Source: Saccharum officinarum (Eukaryota; Streptophyta; Magnoliopsida; Poales; Poaceae). From it: DNA of 64,000 nt. A program made the translations under genes and the position numbers. Under the pieces are notes generated by a model. It was not told where the DNA came from. It searched no databases and saw only the letters and a list, made by a program, of their open reading frames with translations. The stretch is from positions 72,869,253 to 72,933,252 of the forward strand of contig CM036201.1 of the NCBI GenBank assembly GCA_020631735.1. The letters are read 5' to 3'. Below, one piece after another: positions 12,248 to 24,400 of this stretch (within the stretch, counting starts at the first letter, position 1; the number at the start of each line of letters is the position of its first letter).

Positions 12248-13508
12248 TAGGGATGAAAACGATCGGAAACGATCGATAGGAGGCCAAACCACTTTCGTTT
12301 TCACACCTTTTTCTCGAAAACGAAATCAATACGATATTGTCGAAAACGAATACAGCGCCGATATTTCGGTAATTTCAAAAAAGATAGTAGTCGATCGGAA
12401 AATACATCGATAACGATCGGAATCCATAAGAACGGTATCTAAAAAACGATAAACACGCCAAACTGTAGAACATGAGAAGATCCATATAACTCGACCAATC
12501 TCACATGACAATAGTAAATAAAGCCACAATTGACAAGATCACAAGCTGAAACCACACAATTCACACAATCTTAGGTCTCAAATAGTGGCAAACCACGCAA
12601 CAGTATGACAATTCTTGACAAAGATACAAATAGACGATCATGTTCTAAGTTGACTCGACATAAATAGTGATCAAAACATGAATTATTAGAGTTCTTTTTT
12701 TCAGTGGAGGCCGGAGCCGTTAGGTTTTTTAAAGATGAACGTCAGGCATGTCATCGTTGTCCCCGGCCACATCTTCCCATCCATATTCTGAGTATTCATC
12801 CTACATAGCTTGTGATGGATACATATATATGTTAGTTCTCATACAAGGCAACTGTAGATGAGTTAGTAACAAGCATCATATTAATGTACGAAGATATGTA
12901 AGGCTCGTAGCAATAGATGTATTAGCGCAATAGTGCTAATAAGAAATAAAAATCTGAGAAACACATAGCTAATAAGAAGCAAACACAATATATGTATGTG
13001 TCGCAGGTAGCAGCCAACACATCATATATAAGGTAAAGGCTAGAAAAAAGAACCTCGAGTGTTGATTGCATTCTTGTTATACACATGAAATACTTCCGTT
13101 AGATAGTTTCTTTCCAAAAATTATTTGTTTTGTGTGCTGATGTGATCCTTTCTAAAAAAAATTGCCTTGTGTGCTTGCAGCTTGCGTGTACAGATGTGAT
13201 CCTTTAAAAAAAATGTCTTGTATGCTTGCGTGTGCAATGCATTGTATATCTATAAATAAATAAGGATTCATTAATTAAAGGCCTTTGAATCGGTAATTAC
13301 CAACGGTAAATTATCGGTTAAATACGGGAATCTTCGAAAACGATCGGAAGATGGCAAAAATATTTTCGCTTTCGTTTCTGATTATTTTTACCGTTATCAT
13401 TTTCGTTTTTTCGGTTACCGCTATCATTTTCGTTTAGGCATAAAAATCGGAAAAAACTCGAAAACGATTTCGGAAAATCGGAGATTATCATTTTCGTTTT
13501 CATCCCTA
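12248..13508. mobile_element. hAT-like non-autonomous transposon with 8-bp TSD
   Basis: Perfect 14-bp terminal inverted repeats (TAGGGATGAAAACG) bound 1261 bp. An exact 8-bp target-site duplication, TAAGGTGA, lies at 12240-12247 and 13509-13516. An 8-bp TSD fits the hAT superfamily. Subterminal regions repeat CGAAAACGAT-like motifs in both orientations, which may be transposase-binding sites. There is no transposase frame, so it would depend on an autonomous partner. Confidence 0.85.
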
Positions 13509-13516
13509 TAAGGTGA

Positions 13517-14204
13517 GATGGAGAGCTATTTGAAGAGTCATTCACGGAGTCTATTGAAAACGTTTTCCCTTTAGTAATAGTTAAATTTACCTTTAGAAAA
13601 TGATTTGGCTAATCTTTTGAGACGCTGCATGGTGCGACGCTGACGCTGGACCACGTAAACAGAACACAGGTATGGGAGAATTTTTCGTTGCTTTCCAAAA
13701 ACTATACGAGCGTCGTCGTTGCGCTTCCTCTGCACGTGCTCTGTCTCTATATAATTGTCGTTTTCCCTGTAGAAAAAAGAATTCCGGCGTCACTTCATCT
13801 TCTCCGACTTCCGCGAGCATGTGTTATATTTGTTAATTCATGCATGGTGAGTTGGTGAGTCGGTGACTAAAGACTCTACAAGAATTAATTGTAAATCATC
13901 CGCTAATAGCACAATGCAATAGTATACAAGATCATACTCGCACGGCAGGCGGTGAGTGTTTTTTTCCTTTAGTATACAATGCTAGCTATCTACCGTTTTC
14001 CTTTTACCGTTTGACATGACATGCACGGCAGGCGGTGAGTGTTTTTTCTTCTTCTTTTAATTAACAACAACTTGCGTGATTAAGGACACTGCACTGCACA
14101 CGTGTATATATCTCGGTCATTAATTACTATCGGATCGATCATGAGTTCATGACCGATCTACTGGTTCTTCACTCTTTAGCCCAGCTGATGCGTAAATAAA
14201 ATAC
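13517..14204. other. Intergenic stretch with short direct repeat
   Basis: No gene is seen. CACGGCAGGCGGTGAGTG plus a T-run occurs at 13941 and again at 14023 as an 82-bp-spaced direct repeat. The stretch is otherwise AT-rich and featureless. Confidence 0.5.
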
Positions 14205-14207
14205 TAA

Positions 14208-14315
14208 GACCTTGTTTGGATATTGTCAGATTCACCTTAATCCATGTGTATTGAGATGGAATTTAGTTTAAGTTCCACTCCAATTCAGCTAACACATGTA
14301 CATCCAAACAAAGCC
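14208..14315. mobile_element. Tourist-like MITE with TAA TSD
   Basis: A 108-bp element with inverted ends (GACCTTGTTTGGAT and ATCCAAACAAAGCC) flanked by TAA at 14205-14207 and 14316-14318. A 3-bp TAA TSD and this terminus fit PIF/Harbinger-type Tourist MITEs. Confidence 0.7.
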
Positions 14316-14689
14316 TAAAATGTATATATATACAGCGTGTTGCGCGTGCCAGAAGAATCCGTGCCTAGCAGTGAGGAAGAACCAACCAGGGGTATCAGTT
14401 GCTGAACTTTCGTCGGATTGGCCTCCCGGCATGTTTAACTTTAATTTAAATATTGTATGTCGCTATCCTTTTCTTAAAAGGATGGCAGTAAGTGAGGCAT
14501 TTATTAACAGAGACGATCAGTGCACAACCTCAAACTGAAAGCGCAGTTTGTTTGGATGTTTCTCGTTGGATGCTTGGAGCATGTATATACGCTACGTAGA
14601 TTTTGTCGCACATGACTTGTATTATGTCACGCAGATCACTTCACTCGACGGCGGATCGCCCCTCATACCTATACCTATGGGTCCGTTTT

Positions 14690-14935
14690 GGCAGAGAGAT
14701 GTGCTCCCTGATTCTCTGGTGAAATGATTCTGAGGCTAAAAATGATTCTCTTTGATTCTTTAGCATAAACTCTTAAAATCATTATGGAGAATCACTTCAC
14801 AGAATCAGAAGAAGCTACTTTTTCAGCTCTCAGCATCTTAGTTCATTTCAGAGAATTACTTCATATAATCAGTAGAGAATTACTTCACTCTAAAAAAAAC
14901 CGTTTAGCAGCCAGGGAGTGATTCTATTTGAGAAT
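14690..14935. mobile_element. MITE-like repeat with GATTCT-rich interior
   Basis: It starts near GGGTCCGTTTTGGCAGAG and ends near ACCGTTTAGCAGCCAGGGAG, which are loosely inverted to each other. The interior repeats TGATTCT/AGAATCA many times in both orientations. Boundaries are approximate and no TSD was found. Confidence 0.4.
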
Positions 14936-14941
14936 CCGTTC

Positions 14942-15731
14942 CAGTGGCGAATCCAGAATAAAATCTTAGGTATGGCAATCCGAATCATTGTCTGACTAGG
15001 TTTCACACTTTCGATGTATGTTGCTAATTCGGTGCATCATATTGTTGCATTGTCCCCTTTCATTCACTAATCTAGTTAGTTCACATCACAGTTGAGATAG
15101 CAATTAGGATTACTCAATTTCCACTTATTGGGTGTGTTTAGTTCCGCGAAAAGGTGTAAAAAAGTACTGTAGCACGTTTTGGCTTTATTTGGTAAATAGT
15201 GTCCAACCGTTGACTAATTAGGTTCAAAACGTTCGTCTCGCAAAGTACAACCAAGCTGTACAATTAGTTTTTGATTTCATCTATATTTAGTACTCCATGC
15301 ATGTATCGCAAGTTTGATGTGACGGGGAATCTTTTGTTTGCACAGTGCTTTTTTTTGAGGAAGTAAACACAGCCATTATTATCTTCCCATCGGAGGTCTG
15401 GCACAGCTTGGCACGCTGCTTCACTGCTGCATGCTTCTCTGCTAATAAGCTGCTGCGGCACTACACTCCACTCACGCAGGGTGCCGACGTGCAGTCGGTC
15501 AGCAGTTCAGGAAAGTAGCAGTAGGCCAGGGAGTAGGCCGAGAACATTATGTCTGCTCAGCAAAGACAGTTTATTGTCAATGTGTTTGGCACAAGTAGAA
15601 CCAGCCACTTTGCCTTCTTTCTCAAGGTTAATTGCTGATGCTGCACTGTTGAGGCCAAGATACAGGCATGCAGTGGTGGCAGGCAGGTGTGGCGGCCGCC
15701 ACAGCTTGCCAGATAGGTGGATCCGCCCCTG
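14942..15731. mobile_element. Degenerate hAT-like element with CAGNGGCG ends
   Basis: The left end CAGTGGCGAATCCAG and the inverted right end CAGGGGCGGATCCAC resemble the CAGGGGCGG-type termini of hAT (Tip100-like) elements. The interior contains a truncated Tourist-like MITE. No 8-bp TSD is visible and no transposase frame exists. Confidence 0.35.
15128..15345 (+). mobile_element. Tourist-like MITE (family M1), truncated
   Basis: It carries the family hallmarks GTGTTTAGTTCC, ACTGTAGCAC, GACTAATTAGG, TCGTCTCGCAAAGTAC and TTTAGTACTCCATGCATG in order. The right terminus is missing. It is one of about a dozen relatives in this window. Confidence 0.7.
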
Positions 15732-16810
15732 CATGGAGCGCTCCCAAACGCACCGTATATATAAAACATGCAGGGAGATCTTGCTAGATAAACATGGGTA
15801 GTCGTTGTCCTGGGCAGGATGTTTATTATTTCAGCAGGTACTATTCAGAGGGTTGTTCAAACTTTAGGTAAACAACAGTGAATTTCCAAATTGTTATCTT
15901 CATCAGTAATTAATGCTGCTAACAGTTTATACTGCAGTTACTTTAGCATATATATTTTACTGAAAATATTGTTACAAGCAATAATCTGCTTTGCCATGGT
16001 AACTAAAAATCCTTGCTGCAGCCGTATAGCTTGCAAATGTGGGAGGAGCACTAGAGCAGAGAATATATCCTTCTACCAGCAGCTGATCAGCTGATGGTAA
16101 TTGACTTAGTGGGACTGTGGGAGAGAATAAAGCTGCAGCCTGCAGGTGTCGCTAGCTTTCAGAAATCAGAGATGATGATTTGTCGCCTCACGTGCGACGA
16201 CCAGGCCAGTGCGCGTCGTCGTCATTGTCATGTCCATGCAGCATGATGCATGGAGAGCGGTCGGTCACGTCCACCTCTAGGCTTCGCCTCGTCCGGGCGG
16301 TCAGTGCATGTGCATGCATGCCAAATTGCCAATGCCATGGACCATCATCATCTTGATCGCCTCCCGTGTCCGGCGCCGGCCGGCGGCCATGTGTTGGAGC
16401 TCGATCGATCGCTGGAAGCAAGAGGCGTCAGGTGCACGCCGTCCAGGCGCGCAATGCTGTGCATTGCCTGCTGGCGCTGGGATATATCTGCGCGCAGCTA
16501 GCTAGCGAGATGATGCTGCACTGTAAAGGCCTTGCGGCTGCATGCATATACTGTATGCAGCATGCCCATGCAGATATTCTGGCAGCAGGGCTCTTGGAGC
16601 ACAGCTAGCTAGCTTTATTACTGCAAAAAGAAGGTCCAAAACTGTGAAGCAAAAACACAGCAAGAGTGCACAGAAAACCAAGCACTGGAAATGGAATGCG
16701 AATTCCTAGTAAAAAAAACCAAGTACTGGTCCGCTAATCCTGTTTCATCATATACAAAGAGAGTGCCCTTTTGGCAGCTTACTACTGCCAAACCCCAGAC
16801 TGTTTCTTTT
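15732..16810. other. Intergenic sequence, no gene seen
   Basis: Short open frames only. A 7-bp-arm hairpin (GCTGCAT/ATGCAGC) at about 16538-16562 and several CATGCATG motifs near 16310-16320 are visible, but they are common words and no product can be claimed. Confidence 0.4.
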
Positions 16811-17318
16811 TCGAAAGGCGGCAAAAAGCTTTTATCGGATTTTTATTAGACGAGAGAAAGGAAAAAAAAAGGTGATACAAGAAATTTTACAACACACAAC
16901 CCCACTCAACTCCACTCCACTTCCACTACCACTCTACTACAAACCATAAACAATTTTTTTTACAAATAAACCACAACAGGGAATAACTCTATTGGGTCTC
17001 TTCCGTAATTGGTCTTGTTGCCAGCTTGAATTGATCTACCTCTTCTTTGCATAAAAGCGCCACTTCATTTGGTTGAAGGCTTTTGTTTTGGAAAGTTCTC
17101 CTGTTTCTCTCCTTCCAAATATTCCACCAAAAATAAATCATGATGCCATCAAAACTTCTCTTGTGTGGTTTATCTATTCGCGATCTACACCTTCGCCAAT
17201 AACCATGGAGTGATCCATTGTCCCCTACTGTGCTGATGGTCGAGAGCCCAAACCAAGTTTTTATAATGCCCCATACTTGCTTGGAGAAGGTACAATCCTT
17301 GCATAAGTGTGTTGGGTT

Positions 17319-18436
17319 TTATGGTTCAACTCCGCATAATTTGCATATGGGGTCGTTCGGCCAATTTCTTTTGATCAAGTTGTTTGCCGTGAGGATCTTC
17401 TTGTGTAATAAAGTCCATGCGAAAAATCTGCATTTTGGCTCCGCTCTGGCTTTCCAAATTGGCATGATGCGTAGCTTACTGTAAGACCCTTCGAATTGGA
17501 TGTTGTATGCGCTTTTTGATGTGTACTCTCCATTCGCCATCCATCGCCAAACTATGGTGTCTTCTCTACTAGTGTCTAGCTGGATGTGTTGTACCGCCTC
17601 CCATAGTCGCACATATTCGTGGAGTTCAGTTGTTGTTGAAATAGGGATGATGTGCGATATTCACCTATTGTCCTGTAGGGCCTTTTGGACCGTGACATGT
17701 TTTCTCTTAGCTTTCTTGAACAAGGTCGGTGCTAGGTTCTTGGTCGTTGATCCTTGCAGCCAAGAAGAACTCCAGAATTTTGCTGTCTTTCCATCTCCGA
17801 TTGTTATGGTCGTCGATGCAGCGAAAAGCTCTCTGTCACGGGCATCGCATGGGATTTCTAATTTGTTCCATGCCTTTCCTTTTGATGCCATTGAAACCAA
17901 AGCCAATGAAGTCGGAGCGCACGTGCGAAGCGTTCCAAATCTAAAATCCCAAGCCCACCTTTGATCTTGGGGCGACAGGAAGTTGGCCAGTTGACGATCG
18001 AGTGTCCACCATATACCTTATCGGGTGTCTCTCCCCTCCACAGGAAGCTTCTTCTCATTCGGTCGATCTTTTTTATGAGCCATTTGAGTTCCGGGAACAC
18101 CGTCATGTGATAGATTGGTTGAGAGGAGAGAACCGTTTTCACCAATGTCTCCCTGCCGGCTGAAGATAAAAGTATACCTTTCCATCCTGGTAATCTTGCC
18201 CCTATCTTGTCCAAAAGAGGTTGCACATCTATCTTTCTTAGTTTTCTTACATGTAGTGGAAGACCAAGGTACTTGCCAGGGAATCTGCAAATTTTTCTGG
18301 GTTGCCAGGGAATCTGCAAATTTTTCCAGGGAAGTTTTGGAGTATTTGTGTGACCGAGGTGTTGTCCAAACGAATCAGGAAGATTTCCGTTTTGGATATA
18401 TTGATTTTGAGGTCCGAACATTCTCCGAAAAAACAT
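17319..18436 (-). pseudogene. LINE ORF2 C-terminal part (post-RT and zf-RVT)
   Basis: The segment at 17858-18436 continues RT with YLGLPLHVRKLRK and LPGWKGILLSSAGRETL, the conserved stretch after the RT palm in plant L1 elements. The segment at 17319-17612 contains KCRFFAWTLLHKKILTANNL and CKLCG, typical of the zf-RVT zinc-binding domain. These pieces lie in different frames, so the region is not translatable as one protein. Confidence 0.8.
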
Positions 18437-19791
18437 AGAATTCTTTGCAAGTGATCGATTTCAAGGCTGTTAGGAGCGGCAAAGATTGCTGCGTCGTCCG
18501 CGTACAGAGAGCATCGGAGGCTCGCTGCCCTTGGTAAAACTGGATTTAGGATACCTTTGTTGGCGGCCACCTCGATGATGCGTTGCAAAGGATCAATGGC
18601 TAAAATGAACAACATCGGTGAAAGTGGATCTCCTTGCCTGAGCCCCCTTTCATGTCTTATCGCTTTTGTTGGTTGACCGTTTATCAGAATCTTGGATGTT
18701 GCCGAGCCTAAAATAGTTGCTATCCAATCTCTCCATTTCAAGCTGAAACCCAAGTTTTCCAGTACTTCCAGCAAGAAACTCCAACCAATTGAATCAAAAG
18801 CTTTAGATATGTCCAGTTTAATAAAGAGGGCCGGCTTCCTCTTCTTATGAAGTAGCTGGATCACCCGTTGTGCATAGATAAAATTATCATGGATACACCT
18901 TTTCTTTATGAACGCGTTCTGAGCATTTGATACAATGTCGTTCAGATGGGGTGCCAACCTGTTCGCTAATAATTTCGTGAGGATTTTAACGAAGCTGTTA
19001 ATTAGACTTATAGGCCTATAATCCGAGAGGGCGGCTGCGTCCTGCATTTTGGGGAGTAAAGTTATGTGAGCTGTGTTGATCAGGTGCAACTTTACCGTAT
19101 GATTGTTGAAAAAACTCATGATTGCTTGTGTCACGTCATCTTTGATTATTGTCCAACATTTCTTGTAGAAGCTGCCTATGAATCCATCAGGGTCGGGTGC
19201 TTTTTCGGAGGGCATCTCCTTGATGACTTTTTCAATTTCCTGCATGGTGAAAGGTGCGTTGAGGTCGTCCAGGTCATGGTGGACATAGCCCAACTCTTCT
19301 CATTTTATTGTACTGGTTCTCATGCTCGGCGAGCCCATCAGGTTTGAGAAGTGGTTGAACGCCAAAGTGAGCTTTCTTTCCTGTGTGACGGCTGGACCAA
19401 ACTCTCCATTTAGGGTGGCAATGAATGATTTCTTCTTCCTCATATTTGCGTGCAACTGAAAGAAACGTGTGTTGGTGTCCCCTTTCCGGATCCAAGTAAG
19501 TCTTAAATGTTGTCGAGCTCGTGATTTTTGAATGGCTGCGATCCCCATGGATTTTGTTTTGAGATATTTTTTGAACTCCCATTCTTCCTGTGTGAGTGCC
19601 CTCTCCTTTTGTGCCCTTTCTAGATTTTCCAACGTCAGTGTCAGGATGGCCCAACTCAATTTCCAGCCGCCAAGGGATTTCCTCCGCCAATTTTTCAGGG
19701 CCTTTGCTGTTCTGAGCATTTTGACATGTAACCGGAGGATGGCATCTTGGGTGTTCACCGGTTTGGACCATGCTTCACTAACTGCGTCCAT
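18247..19791 (-). pseudogene. LINE ORF2 reverse transcriptase region
   Basis: The upstream part (19300-19791) has the linker motif RKGDTNTRFFQLHANMRKK. A stop just before 19293 interrupts the same frame, and the RT palm follows: DYRPISLINSFVKILTKLLA, LFIKLDISKAFDSIGW, LRQGDPLSPMLF and the catalytic YADD box near 18500. The frame is lost at a 29-bp tandem duplication (18273-18330). In an intact LINE this domain performs target-primed reverse transcription. Confidence 0.88.
18273..18330 (-). repeat. 29-bp tandem duplication in LINE RT
   Basis: Two adjacent 29-bp units (18273-18301 and 18302-18330) differ at two positions. Because 29 is not a multiple of three, the duplication shifts the reading frame exactly where the RT frame ends and the next frame begins. 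Confidence 0.9.
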
Positions 19792-20059
19792 GAAGCCCAG
19801 TCTATGTACCCAATGGGATTCAAATCTAAAGCCTCGATAGAAGTCCGTATTAGTGTCGCCTTGTAAAAATAAAGCGTTGTGATCCGATCCTAGCGAGGGG
19901 CCAACGCTCAGAGGTCAGTCCTTGGAAACATATCGAGCCAGTCAGTCGATGCAAAGAGGTGATCAATCCTTGTCATCTCGGGGAGTGTTGGTCGTTGCAC
20001 CAGGTATATTTCCTCCCCCTCAGGTCGATCCTAGCAAGTTCTAGATTGTCAATTGTCGT

Positions 20060-20653
20060 TCAAAAATTGTCCATCATAGACAGGTTAAGGCGTGCATTGT
20101 TTTTATCTTGTGCATTTAGGATTAAGTTGAAATCTCCCAGTAGTAGCCAAGCTGGAAGGCTTAGTGGACGTATGTCTGTGATCTCTTGTAAGAACAGGAT
20201 TTTTTCTGCGTCGCTTTGTGGGCCATACACCCCTGTCATGGTCCACGTCTTGTTTTCTGTTAACATTGTGATCGTTGCAGAGACCGTGTGTGAGGTACAA
20301 TGTGGCTCGCTTATACTTAAAAAACGGTCAGAAGCTGCGATGAGTATGCCCCCGCTAGCACCCATAGAAGGTAGACACGCTGTGTTGTTTGCTAGCTCAG
20401 CTCCCACCGTCTCTACTAGAAGGCTACGTGTCCAGGCACTTATTTTAGTCTCCTGAAGGCAGACAATTGTGGCACCCGTAGCAAGGATTTGATTTCGTAC
20501 ATATGTTCTTTTGGCGCCATCATTCAAACCTCTCACATTCCAGCATAACAAGTTACAATTCTTGGTCGACATTGATTGAAAATCCACTAATGCCTGACAT
20601 TGAGCGACCGAGGGCAACCATGCCCGGCCGTAGATCAAGTCCACAACAACCAA
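20060..20653 (-). pseudogene. LINE ORF2 endonuclease domain
   Basis: An apurinic/apyrimidinic-type endonuclease. It shows LLCWNVRGLND, CLQETKISAW (catalytic Glu), TGVYGPQSDAEK and LLLGDFNLILNAQDKNN (GDFN motif). The length, about 200 residues, covers most of the domain before the frame ends near the usual GSDHNA-type region. The protein would nick target DNA. It lies in a different frame from the RT piece. Confidence 0.88.
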
Positions 20654-20696
20654 GGTCCATACAGTTCAGATCATCCACCATGTCCTGATCACACCG

Positions 20697-20835
20697 GGTT
20701 CTCGCCGAAGGCTCGAAGGCCAGCAGGCACCCAAACGCCGAAGGCACGCAGGCCAGCAGGCGTAAACGCCGAAGGCTCGCAGGCCAACAGGCGCATAACC
20801 GACATCGCTGAAGGCTCCATGGCCAGCAGGTGGAC
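20697..20835 (-). repeat. Degenerate 32-39-bp repeats near LINE ORF1/ORF2 junction
   Basis: Four imperfect copies of a unit containing CGCCGAAGGCTCGCAGGCC and an AGCAGGC tail occur head to tail. They lie upstream of the endonuclease on the LINE strand. They could be a LINE-specific spacer array or a slippage product. Confidence 0.7.
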
Positions 20836-21075
20836 ATATTACATAAACCAAGTTCTGAAAAGTTCAGGCCAAGTTTGGTGACGACTCCTACATGCAGATA
20901 ACTTGGGCATGCAGCCCTGAAGTCCCTGTCATTTGGGGCTAACACAAAACCATGCCTACTGGAAACCGGCGCTTAGGCCACCCTCCTAGGTGCCGCGGCC
21001 GCTGCCTCGTGGATGTTCTCCATCTATACCATGCCTCCCTGCTCGATGAGATCCTGAATGGTGCCCATCGTAGTC

Positions 21076-21381
21076 TGTTATGAACGACGTATGGAATATG
21101 AAGTAAAACCGAAATCAAACACAGCGGAGACACACGATTTAACGTGGAAAACCCCTCCAATGCGAAGGGAAAAAACCACGGGCACCAGCCAGCAACAATC
21201 TCACTATATCAAGAGTTTGGGTTACACGCCTATGGCGGCTTACAAGAGAATTAAGTCTCCAAGAAACCCTAACAAGGGTATATATGTACCGTCGGCCCAG
21301 CCTTCGGCTTTTACGGGCCTCCGCTTCGCTCCGTCAGAAGCCCGGCCTATATCTTGCAGTGAATTTGGAACAACTCCAACA
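21076..21381 (-). repeat. 3' LTR of the split-LINE copia element
   Basis: A 306-bp LTR starting TGTTGGAGTTG and ending TTCATAACA on the minus strand. A polypurine tract AAGGTGGAG abuts it at about 21382-21393. Its first 84 bp recur at 25138-25221. Confidence 0.9.
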
Positions 21382-21480
21382 AACTCCACCTTGAGACAAA
21401 TTCATCTTGTGTCATAAATCAACCCATCATCCTGAACAACAAAGATAGAAAACCACTGGTGCCAACAATAGTCTCTTGGA

Positions 21481-24400
21481 CTATTCAATTAAACCAACTA
21501 AGCTTGAGCATAACTCAAACTTAGCAACAGGAACAGGCTTTGTCATCATATCAGCAGGATTATCATGAGTACTAATCTTGCATACCTTCAGCTTACCTTC
21601 TTCAATCACATCACGCACAAAATGATACTTGATATCTATGTGCTTAGTTCTCTCATGGAATATCTGATCTTTAGTGAGGTAAATTGCACTTTGACTGTCA
21701 CAGTGCAAACTTATGCAAGATTCAATTTCACTGAGTTCATCGTACAAACCTTTCAACCATATTAATTCTTTGCACGCTTCACAAATAGCCATATATTCTG
21801 CTTCAGTAGTAGACAAAGCAACAACAGACTGTAACGTAGCCCTCCAACTCACAGCACAACTGCCAACAGTAAACATATAACCAGTAATTGATCTTCGTCT
21901 GTCCAGATCAGCAGCATAATCAGAATCCACATAACCAATGAGACCCTTATCAGTTCTTCCAAACTTCAAACATGAATCTGCTGTGCCTCTGAGGTACCTG
22001 AAAATCCACTGAACTGCCCTCCAATGTTCTTTGCCAAGATTAGACATATATCTACTAACAAGACTCATAGCATATGATAAATCTGGACGAGAGCAAACCA
22101 TGGCATACATCAAAGACCCAACAGCACTAGAATAAGGAACCCTTGACATGTACTCAATCTCTGCATCTGTACTAGGACACTGAGCAGCTGACAACTTAAA
22201 GTGAGGTGCAATAGGGGTACTAACAGCCTTAACATTTTGCATGTTGAAATGCTGAAGAACTTTCTTGATATAATTTTGTTGACTAAGAAATAGCAAACCA
22301 GATTTTCTGTCTCTACTAATTTCCGTACCAAGAATTTTCTTAGCACTACCAAGATCTTTCATATCAAACTCACTACTTAACAACTTCTTTAACTTAGTGA
22401 TTTCAATCTTGCTCTTGGCAGCAATCAGCATATTATCAACATATAACAGCAAATATATAAGTGATCCATTAACATGCTTGATGTAAACACAGCTATCATA
22501 TCTAGATCTTTTAAAACTGTGTGACAACATAAATGAATCAAACCTCTTGTTCCACTGACGAGGGGACTATTTTAAACCATACAAGGAGCGCTTCAACTTG
22601 CACACATATTTTTCCTTGCCAGGCACTATGAACCCTTCTGGTTGGTCCATGTATATGTCCTCCTCTAGCTCTCCATGCAAAAACGCAGTCTTCACATCTA
22701 ACTGCTCAAGCTCAAGATCATGTGAAGCAACAATACTCAAGAAAGTATGAATTGAACTGTGTTTTACCACTGGAGAGAACACATCATTATAGTCAACACC
22801 CGGAATTTGACTATAGCCTTTTGCAACTAACCTTGCCTTATACTTTGGAGGCTCGCTTGGAGATAAACCCTCCTTTCTCTTGAAGATCCACTTACAATTT
22901 ATGGTCTTCTTTTTCTTAGGCAAAGGAACAACCTCCCATGTACTGTTCTTCTCAAGAGACTGCATCTCTTCATGCATAGCAGAAATCCAATTCTCACTAT
23001 CAGCACAACGAACAGCTTCTTTATAGGTTGCTGGCTCATGAACATTCTCCACCTGTTCAGCACAACTCAAAGCATAGTAAGACAAATTACATTCTTCGAT
23101 AAGATGTTTAGGAGGTACAACTGTCCTTGTTGACTTGCGTTGAGCAATAGGTAATTCCTCCTGTAGCTGCAAAATAGGAGGAGTTTGCTGAACATCATCA
23201 TGAGCATCATCATCAGCAACATCATTATTATGGTCATCCTGCTCATCAGCAGGCTCCATCTGCACACCTATATCATCATCAACATGCTCCACCTGCATGC
23301 GCATACGCTGCAACTCTTTTTCTGAAACACGTTCTGAGGGCAAACTGTTAGTAAACATCACAGATTCATTGAATACAACACTCCTGCTCATAAAAGTCTT
23401 CCATGTTTCAGGATTCCACAATTTATAGCCTTTGATTCCCGAACCATAACCAAGGAAAAGACACTTAACAGCTCTAGGCTCTAATTTTCTATTGTCAACA
23501 TGAGCATAAGCAGTGCATCCAAAAACTTTTAACTGTGAATAATCAGCAGGCGTACCAGACCATACCTCAATAGGAATTTTCTTATTTAGTGAAATAGAAG
23601 GTGACCTGTTGATCAAGTAACATGCAGTATTAGCTGCTTCAGCTCAAAAACGCTTGCTCATCCTTGCATGAGACAACATGCAACGGGCTCTGGAGATAAT
23701 GGTTCTGTTCATCCGTTTAGCCACACCATTTTGTTGTGGAGTATGGGGTATGGTGTGACGCCTAACAATGCCTTCCTGTCTGCAATAATCATTAAAGGCA
23801 TGCGAACAAAATTCTCCACCATTATCAGTACGAAGCAATTTTACCTTCCTTTCAGTTTGTCTTTCTATCATTACTTTCCAGTTCTTAAAAGCAGCAAAAG
23901 TATCATCTTTCTGTTTTAGAAAATAAGGCCAAACCCTTATAGTGTAATCATCAATAATTGTAAGCATGTAACGAGCACCACCTAGTGAGGGCTTCTTAGA
24001 AGGACCCCATAAATCAGCATGAACATAATCAAGAGTACCTTTGGTGGTGTGAATAGAAGTGTTGAACTGTACCCTCTTATACTTGCCGAAAATGCAATGC
24101 TCACAAAACTTGATCTTACTAGAAGTGCAGCCTTTCAGCAGGTTTCTCTTCATCAAATCTGTCATACCATGGTGACTCATATGTCTCAAACGCATGTGCC
24201 AAAGGTTAGTTTTACTAGGTTCATCATTAGTAACAGCAGCAGCAGCAGCGGAATCAGAACCATGTAAAGTACACCCTCTAAGGACATATAACTTTGTAGA
24301 ATTAAGATCACCTTTCAAATAGACAAGAGAACCTTTTGATACCTTCAGAATGCCATCTGAACCGGAATATTTGTAACCTTCTGCATCAAGCGTGCTCAAT

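Noticed and set aside
16538..16562. GCTGCAT/ATGCAGC hairpin as a possible microRNA precursor
   Set aside because: Arms are only 7 bp with an 11-base loop, far too short for a plant microRNA precursor.
17218..17964. Plus-strand frames within the LINE
   Set aside because: They are shadows of the minus-strand ORF2 C-terminal region, which carries the recognisable motifs.
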